Shown in pieces: positions 6,065 through 10,478 of a DNA stretch of 10,478 nucleotides. How positions within the stretch are numbered: position 1 is the first letter of the stretch; each line of letters starts with the position of its first letter. The notes beneath the pieces were generated by a model. The model made no database searches, was not told the origin of the DNA, and was given only the letters and a program-made list of their open reading frames with translations. The position numbers and the translations under genes are program-made. Origin of the DNA: an uncultured Clostridia bacterium (lineage in GTDB: Bacteria > Bacillota > Clostridia > Oscillospirales > Ruminococcaceae); contig CALMXN010000370.1 in the NCBI GenBank assembly GCA_937871145.1, positions 1 to 10,478 of the forward strand, in the 5' to 3' direction.

Positions 6065-6993
6065 ATGTCATTCAACAGATTAATTGAAAAAATTGCTGAA
6101 ACACAAAATCCAAAGTAGTAGGGCTTGATCCGAAGATTGATTATGTGCCTGAATTTATTAAGCAGAAATATTTTTTAAAGTATGGTGAAACTTTAAAAGG
6201 TGCAGCAAGAGCAATCGGACATTTTAACCGTGAAATTATTGATGCAATTTCTGATGTTGTTCCTGCTATCAAGCCACAGTCAGCATATTATGAAATGTAT
6301 GGCTATGAGGGAATAAAGGTTCTTTATAAGACCATTGAATATGCAAAGGAAAAAGGCATGTTTGTTATGGTTGACGGAAAGAGAAATGACATTGGTGCTA
6401 CTATGGAAGCTTATACAACAGCATACCTTGGTCAGACTAAGATTCATAACAATTCCTTTGAGGCTTTCGGTGCAGACGCTCTCACAGTAAACGGCTATCT
6501 CGGAACTGACGGAATTTCTCCACTTATAAATGCTTGTAATGAATATGACAAGGGTATATTTGTCCTTGTCAAGACTTCAAATAAATCTTCTGGCGAATTA
6601 CAGGACAAGCTTATCGGTGATAAGACTGTATATGGTGTAATGGGCGATATGTGCGAGGAATGGGGAGCACAGGCAATGGGCAAATACGGATATTCTTCTG
6701 TTGGTGCAGTTGTCGGCGCAACATACCCGCAGCAGCTTGAAGAAATGAGAAAAGCTTTGCCACATACTTTCTTTTTGGTACCGGGCTATGGTGCACAGGG
6801 CGGCGGAGCAGAAGGCGTTGCTAAGGCATTTGATAAAAACGGACTCGGTGCAATTGTCAATTCTTCAAGAGCAGTAATGTGTGCTTATCAGAAGGAAGGC
6901 TGTGACCAAAAGGAATTCGCAGCAGCAGCTCTCCGCGAGGTTATAAGAATGAAAAAAGACATTATGACATATGTTAAGAAAATTACATTATAA
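6065..6993 (+). CDS. pyrF: Orotidine 5'-phosphate decarboxylase, frameshifted near the start as assembled
   Basis: Last step of UMP synthesis: decarboxylation of OMP. The true start is ATG 6065, eight bases after AAAGGAG, and reads MSFNRLIEKIAETQNPK, then meets TAG TAG at 6116-6121. In the adjacent frame the family's first motif follows at once (VVGLDPKIDYVPEFIK), and that frame stays open to the stop at 6993. One missing A in the run at 6112-6114 restores a 309-residue protein, right for the type 2 (long) family. The remaining motifs are intact: catalytic DGKRNDIGAT, LVPGYGAQGGG and NSSRAVMCAY. A rescue start at GTG 6145 would lose the GLDPK substrate motif and has no ribosome site. Since the rest is undamaged and the gene is normally needed, a sequencing or assembly error is more likely than real loss. 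pyrK follows after 26 bases. Confidence 0.9.
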
Positions 6994-7019
6994 TTTTATA
7001 GAAAACTTGAGGTGAAAAA

Positions 7020-7793
7020 ATGAGATACACTCAGGGCAAGTATCCTATTATCAATAAAATGTCAATAGCAAAGGGAATTTATGATATGACAATTCTCTGC
7101 AAGGAAATTGCTGAAATTGCAGTACCTGGGCAGTTCGTTCATATTTTGGCTGACGGACATACACTCCGCAGACCTATTTCCATTGCTTCAATTGATAAGG
7201 AAAAGGGAACAATCCGCATTGTCTTTGAAGTAAGAGGCAAGGGCACCGAAGAAATTGCAAAAAAGAATGTTAATGAGATTATTGATATAGTCGGCCCTCT
7301 CGGCGGTGGCGGCTTTAAGCTTCTTGATAAGGAGAAGAAAGTCGTATGTATCGGTGGCGGAATAGGAACTCCTCCAATGCTTGCTCTTTGTGAATATTAC
7401 GGAAAGAATGCTACTGTGATAAGTGGATTCAGGAATGCCTCAATTGCAATCCTCCAAAAGGATTTTGCTGATACTGGCGCAAACACAATACTTTGCACAG
7501 ATGACGGAACAGCCGGTAAAAAGGGCTTTGTTACAGAGGCTTTAAAAGAATATATAGCAAATGAAAAGCCTGATATGATATATGCCTGTGGACCTCACCC
7601 AATGCTCAAAGCAATTGTTGCTATTGCTGATGAAAATGAAATTGTTACTGAGGTTTCACTTGAAGAGAGAATGGGCTGTGGCGTTGGTGCTTGTCTTGTC
7701 TGTGCTTGTAAAACCGTCAGAAACGGCGAAGAATATATGGCTCACGTCTGTCAGGACGGTCCGGTATTTAACAGTAAGGAGGTTATCTGGTAA
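7020..7793 (+). CDS. pyrK: Dihydroorotate dehydrogenase B, electron-transfer subunit (PyrK)
   Basis: Flavin and iron-sulfur subunit that passes electrons from the catalytic PyrD subunit to NAD+. The product has 257 residues, usual for the family. From the N-terminus: a ferredoxin-reductase-like FAD domain with LRRPISI (49-55), a GGGGF loop, an NAD-binding domain with CIGGGIGTPPM (110-120) and YACGPHPML (188-196), and a C-terminal [2Fe-2S] site made of Cys220, Cys225, Cys228 and Cys244 (MGCGVGACLVC, then HVCQDGPVF). Start: GAGGTGA seven bases before ATG 7020. Its stop overlaps the pyrD start (TAATG), so the two are translationally coupled, as fits a heterotetramer of PyrD2-PyrK2. Confidence 0.96.
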   Translation: MRYTQGKYPIINKMSIAKGIYDMTILCKEIAEIAVPGQFVHILADGHTLRRPISIASIDKEKGTIRIVFEVRGKGTEEIAKKNVNEIIDIVGPLGGGGFKLLDKEKKVVCIGGGIGTPPMLALCEYYGKNATVISGFRNASIAILQKDFADTGANTILCTDDGTAGKKGFVTEALKEYIANEKPDMIYACGPHPMLKAIVAIADENEIVTEVSLEERMGCGVGACLVCACKTVRNGEEYMAHVCQDGPVFNSKEVIW

Positions 7794-8704
7794 TGGCTGA
7801 TTTATCTGTTAAAATTGCAGGTGTTGAATTCAAAAACCCTGTTATTCCTGCTTCAGGTGCTTTTGGTTACGGAAGAGAATACGAGCGTTTCTATCCACTT
7901 TCAAAGCTTGGCGGAATAAGTGTAAAAGGAACAACAATAACAAAACGCCCAGGTAATCCAGTACCGCGTATTGCTGAAACTCCAGCGGGAATGCTTAATT
8001 CCGTCGGACTTCAGAATCCTGGAATTGACCATTTTATAAAGATTGAATTACCAAACCTTAAGACAAAGGGCACTGTTATTATTTCAAATATAGCAGGTTC
8101 AACTATTAACGAATGTGTTGAAATTGCAAGAAAGCTTGACGACACTGATGTCGATATGATTGAGCTTAATATTTCCTGCCCGAATGTTAAAGAAGGCGGA
8201 GTTGCTTTCGGCACAACAACCGACGGTGCAGCAGGTATAACAAAACAAGTCCGTGCTGCTACAAAAAAGCCTCTTATAGTAAAGCTTTCACCTAATGTAA
8301 CCGACATTGCTTCCATAGCAAAAGCTGTTGAGGCTGAGGGTGCAGACAGTGTTTCACTCATAAACACTCTCCTCGGAATGAAAATTGATATAAACTCCCG
8401 CAGACCTATTTTAAAGAATAATGTCGGCGGACTTTCAGGACCGGCAGTTTTCCCTGTTGCTGTAAGAATGGTATGGCAGGTTGCAAATTCTGTTAAAATT
8501 CCTGTTATAGGAATGGGTGGAATTACAACATGGGAGGATGCTGTTGAAATGATTCTTGCTGGAGCAAGCGCAATTCAGGTCGGCGCTGCAATCTTCACAA
8601 ATCCGTATGCACCGCTTGAAATTGTTGACGGACTTAACAAGTACCTCGACGACAATAAGATAGAAAAATTATCAGAATTAACAGGCAAGGTTCAGCCTTG
8701 GTAA
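7793..8704 (+). CDS. pyrD: Dihydroorotate dehydrogenase B (NAD+), catalytic subunit (PyrD type 1B)
   Basis: Oxidises dihydroorotate to orotate with FMN, in a cytoplasmic complex with PyrK. The product has 303 residues. Diagnostic segments: NPVIPASGAFGYG (15-27) and KGTTITKRPGNP near the FMN, SVGLQNPG (70-77), ELNISCPNVKEGG with the catalytic base Cys129 that marks class 1 enzymes (class 2 use Ser), and the FMN-phosphate loop around VIGMGGI. Having pyrK directly upstream settles type 1B and NAD+ as acceptor. The start shares one base with the pyrK stop codon; AAGGAGG lies ten bases upstream inside the end of pyrK. Confidence 0.97.
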   Translation: MADLSVKIAGVEFKNPVIPASGAFGYGREYERFYPLSKLGGISVKGTTITKRPGNPVPRIAETPAGMLNSVGLQNPGIDHFIKIELPNLKTKGTVIISNIAGSTINECVEIARKLDDTDVDMIELNISCPNVKEGGVAFGTTTDGAAGITKQVRAATKKPLIVKLSPNVTDIASIAKAVEAEGADSVSLINTLLGMKIDINSRRPILKNNVGGLSGPAVFPVAVRMVWQVANSVKIPVIGMGGITTWEDAVEMILAGASAIQVGAAIFTNPYAPLEIVDGLNKYLDDNKIEKLSELTGKVQPW

Positions 8705-8722
8705 ATACAAAGGAATGAAAAT

Positions 8723-9376
8723 ATGACCACAGTATATATAGTAAGACACGCAGAGGCAGAAGGTAACATCTCCCGTGTATTTCAGGGGAGAATTGATTGC
8801 GGAGTGACTGAAAAAGGCTACGCACAGCTAAATGCTCTTTCTGAACGCTTTAAGAATATAAAGCTTGACACGCTTTATTCAAGCCCACTAATAAGAACTA
8901 TAGAAACAGCAAAGGCTGTCAACAAATATCATAATCTTGAGATCAATAAGGTTGACGGCTTAATGGAAATCAACGGCGGATTGTTTGAAGGTCAGCTTTG
9001 GGACGAGCTTTCTGTGCTTTTCCCCAAGGCTCACGACTTATGGCTTAATCATCACCATGAGTTTGAAATTGAACAAGGCGAGAGTATGCGTGAGGTTTAC
9101 AACAGAATGAAAACATCTGTGCTTGAAATTGTTCAAGCCAACAAGGATAAGACAGTTGCAATTGTATCACACGGTTGTGCAATAAGGAATTTTCTTTGCT
9201 TTGCAAATAAAGTGAACTTTGAAGAGCTTAGCACTCTTGACTGGTGCGAAAATACCGGAGTATGCAAGCTTACCTTTGACGATGACCTTAATCCAAGCGT
9301 AGTTTATCAGAATGATGCAAGCCATCTTGATGAAAAGAATTTGACTATTGCCTATCAGGACTGGTGGAAGAAATAG
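8723..9376 (+). CDS. Histidine phosphatase family protein (phosphoglycerate-mutase-like)
   Basis: Cytoplasmic phosphatase of the branch-1 histidine phosphatase superfamily, 217 residues. All core residues are visible: Arg8-His9 in VRHAEAEGN (His9 carries the phosphate), Arg58 in SSPLIRTIETA, Glu82 in LMEINGGLFEG as general acid, and His150 in IVSHGCAIRNFL. The substrate cannot be deduced: relatives include cofactor-dependent mutases, alpha-ribazole phosphatase (CobC) and broad phosphatases, and nothing nearby suggests cobalamin synthesis. It begins 18 bases after pyrD and ends 16 bases before the yqgF-like gene, so it is in the same gene run. Confidence 0.9.
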   Translation: MTTVYIVRHAEAEGNISRVFQGRIDCGVTEKGYAQLNALSERFKNIKLDTLYSSPLIRTIETAKAVNKYHNLEINKVDGLMEINGGLFEGQLWDELSVLFPKAHDLWLNHHHEFEIEQGESMREVYNRMKTSVLEIVQANKDKTVAIVSHGCAIRNFLCFANKVNFEELSTLDWCENTGVCKLTFDDDLNPSVVYQNDASHLDEKNLTIAYQDWWKK

Positions 9377-9392
9377 CAGAAGGGGAAACATA

Positions 9393-9821
9393 ATGAAAAT
9401 AATGGCTGTCGATTTCGGCGATGCAAGAACAGGACTTGCTGTCTGCGACAAAACTGAATTTCTCGCTTCTCCTGCTGGCGTAATTTCTGAGCGTAACTTT
9501 GACAACTGCGTAGAGAAAGTTGCCCAAAAGGCAAAGGAGTTTGAAGTTGAAGGCATTGTTGTCGGCTATCCGAAGAATATGAATGGAACAATCGGTCCAA
9601 GGGCAGAAAAATGCGCCTTGTTTGCTGAAAAGCTCAAAACGCTTGTTGGTATGCCTGTTGAACTTTGGGACGAGCGTAGCACAACAGTTTCTGCACACAA
9701 TATTCTTAATGAAACCAACACAAGAGGGAAGAAACGCAAGGCTGTTGTTGATGCTGTTGCGGCGACCATTATCCTTGAAAGCTATTTAGGATACAGAAAA
9801 ACTAAGGCTAATCAGTCTTAG
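9393..9821 (+). CDS. ruvX: YqgF/RuvX-family RNase H-fold nuclease (putative pre-16S rRNA nuclease / Holliday junction resolvase)
   Basis: The product has 142 residues, like the E. coli homologue. The family acts in 16S rRNA 5' processing and was earlier proposed to resolve Holliday junctions. The start is ATG 9393, after AAGGGGAAA; a longer in-frame start at 9348 lies inside the upstream gene and lacks a ribosome site. Conserved acidic residues of the RNase H fold are present: Asp7 in AVDFGDARTG, the strand IVVGYPKNMNG, Asp93 in LWDERSTT and Asp120 in KAVVDAVAATIILE. Last gene of the plus-strand run. Its 3' end overlaps the convergent permease gene by 14 bases, with no clear terminator between them. 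Confidence 0.92.
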   Translation: MKIMAVDFGDARTGLAVCDKTEFLASPAGVISERNFDNCVEKVAQKAKEFEVEGIVVGYPKNMNGTIGPRAEKCALFAEKLKTLVGMPVELWDERSTTVSAHNILNETNTRGKKRKAVVDAVAATIILESYLGYRKTKANQS

Positions 9822-10167
9822 CAAAAAGCTCCCTTATCCCAATAATAATCAAAAAGCCTGCAAAAAGCTTTGACAGTATGTCTGAACCAAGCTTGTTTGC
9901 TAAAAGGCTTCCGATAAAAACACCAATCGTTCCGCAGATTATCGGCGGGGCGATTTTTTTCCATTCTATGAGCTTGTTTTTAGTATGAATAATAAGCGAA
10001 ATTAACGCAATAGGTATGAAGAAAACAAGGTTTATTCCCTGTGCTGAAAGCTGGTCTACCCCAGCAAAAGCTGATAAATAAATTATCAGCACCATTCCAC
10101 CGCCAAGTCCCATTGAAGCAGAAATTCCTGTCAAAAAGGAAACAATAAGTACAACTATAAAATTCAT
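9808..10167 (-). CDS. TauE/SafE (TSUP) half-permease, second half
   Basis: Membrane protein of 119 residues in the sulfite/sulfonate exporter TauE/SafE (TSUP) superfamily. I chose ATG 10167, which overlaps the stop of the upstream half (ATGA); a longer in-frame start at 10257 lies within that other gene. About four hydrophobic segments are visible: 3-33 containing the family glycine motif GISASMGLGGGMV, 44-60, 73-91 and 99-113. Usual TSUP proteins are about 240-260 residues with two such repeats in one chain; here each repeat is a separate gene. Substrate unknown; many clostridial members are annotated only as sulfite exporter family. The pair is presumably translated together and would have to assemble as a heterodimer. 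Confidence 0.85.
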   Translation of the reverse strand: MNFIVVLIVSFLTGISASMGLGGGMVLIIYLSAFAGVDQLSAQGINLVFFIPIALISLIIHTKNKLIEWKKIAPPIICGTIGVFIGSLLANKLGSDILSKLFAGFLIIIGIRELFAKTD

Positions 10168-10478
10168 CTGAGCAACATCCTTACACCTGCAAAAATTATC
10201 AAAGCACCAAAAACTCTCTTTAAAATCCTTGTCGGGATTTTCCTGAGGAACAGGCATCCGAGTAATGCTCCTGCTATTCCACCCGGAATAAATTTTAAAG
10301 CGTCGCTGAATTGAAAGTTTCCGCTTTTAAGGTACAATATTGTTGTGACAATGCTTAGTGGAAGAATTATAGCAATAGATGTTGCATGCGCCTTGTGAGG
10401 TTCAATTTCTGCTTTTTCAAGCAGTGGAACAACAATCATTCCACCACCCGAACCGAATATGCCGTTGATAATTCCAGT
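10164..10478 (-). CDS. TauE/SafE (TSUP) half-permease, first half (5' end beyond the window)
   Basis: The reading frame enters from the right edge, with 104 residues visible. The visible part begins at the glycine motif TGIINGIFGSGGGMIVVPLL, the first-repeat signature of TSUP permeases, followed by KAHATSIAIILPLSIVTTILY, an IPGGIAGALLGCLF helix and a final ALIIFAGVRMLLR helix. The in-frame ATG at 10439 lies in the middle of the glycine motif and is not the real start. Its TGA stop overlaps the ATG of the next gene by four bases. The two halves align over their whole length (GGGM motif, central helix, C-terminal AGFLIIIGIREL versus GALIIFAGVRML), showing ancestral duplication. Confidence 0.85.
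   Translation of the reverse strand, partial: TGIINGIFGSGGGMIVVPLLEKAEIEPHKAHATSIAIILPLSIVTTILYLKSGNFQFSDALKFIPGGIAGALLGCLFLRKIPTRILKRVFGALIIFAGVRMLLR

Overview
The window looks like a chromosomal fragment of a low-GC Gram-positive anaerobe of the class Clostridia, probably Ruminococcaceae/Oscillospirales. This rests on strong AGGAGG-type ribosome sites, TTGACA/TATAAT promoters, AT-rich third positions and a pyrK-pyrD (NAD-dependent type 1B) dihydroorotate dehydrogenase pair. The taxon is inferred from gene style only, without a database match.

Left third (1 to about 2890, very AT-rich, all genes on the minus strand): accessory material in poor condition. It holds an intact lipoprotein with a DUF4163/DUF3298-like domain, a bacterial Ig-like (Big_2) surface-protein fragment without a credible start, a small unknown gene, a 5'-truncated ORF remnant, a 15-bp inverted-repeat structure, the C-terminal third of a tyrosine recombinase and an unknown gene of about 124 codons with a near-consensus promoter and a TTG start. 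A 25-base exact Illumina TruSeq adapter sequence lies inside this region at 1576-1600, so the join there is an assembly artefact and continuity across it cannot be trusted.

Middle (2897-3054): tandem tRNA-Ala(GGC) and tRNA-Val(GAC) genes on the minus strand, with their own promoter and a strong terminator. The tRNA 3' ends face the recombinase remnant, the usual arrangement for an old tRNA-linked integration site, but no att repeat of the tRNA end was found.

Right two thirds (3149-9821, plus strand): a housekeeping run of glucokinase (ROK), pyrC, an acidic double zinc-ribbon protein, pyrF, pyrK, pyrD, a histidine phosphatase and a YqgF/RuvX nuclease. PyrC makes dihydroorotate, PyrD/PyrK oxidise it to orotate using NAD+, and PyrF decarboxylates OMP to UMP; pyrB, pyrE and carAB are not in the window. 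As assembled, pyrF carries a one-base deletion in an A-run near its start. From 9808 to the right edge, two overlapping minus-strand genes each encode half of a TauE/SafE (TSUP) permease.

I do not see convincing evidence of a wholly new system. The most useful observations are the adapter artefact, the pyrF frameshift, the inverted repeat at the edge of the recombinase remnant, the unknown 124-codon gene and the split permease.
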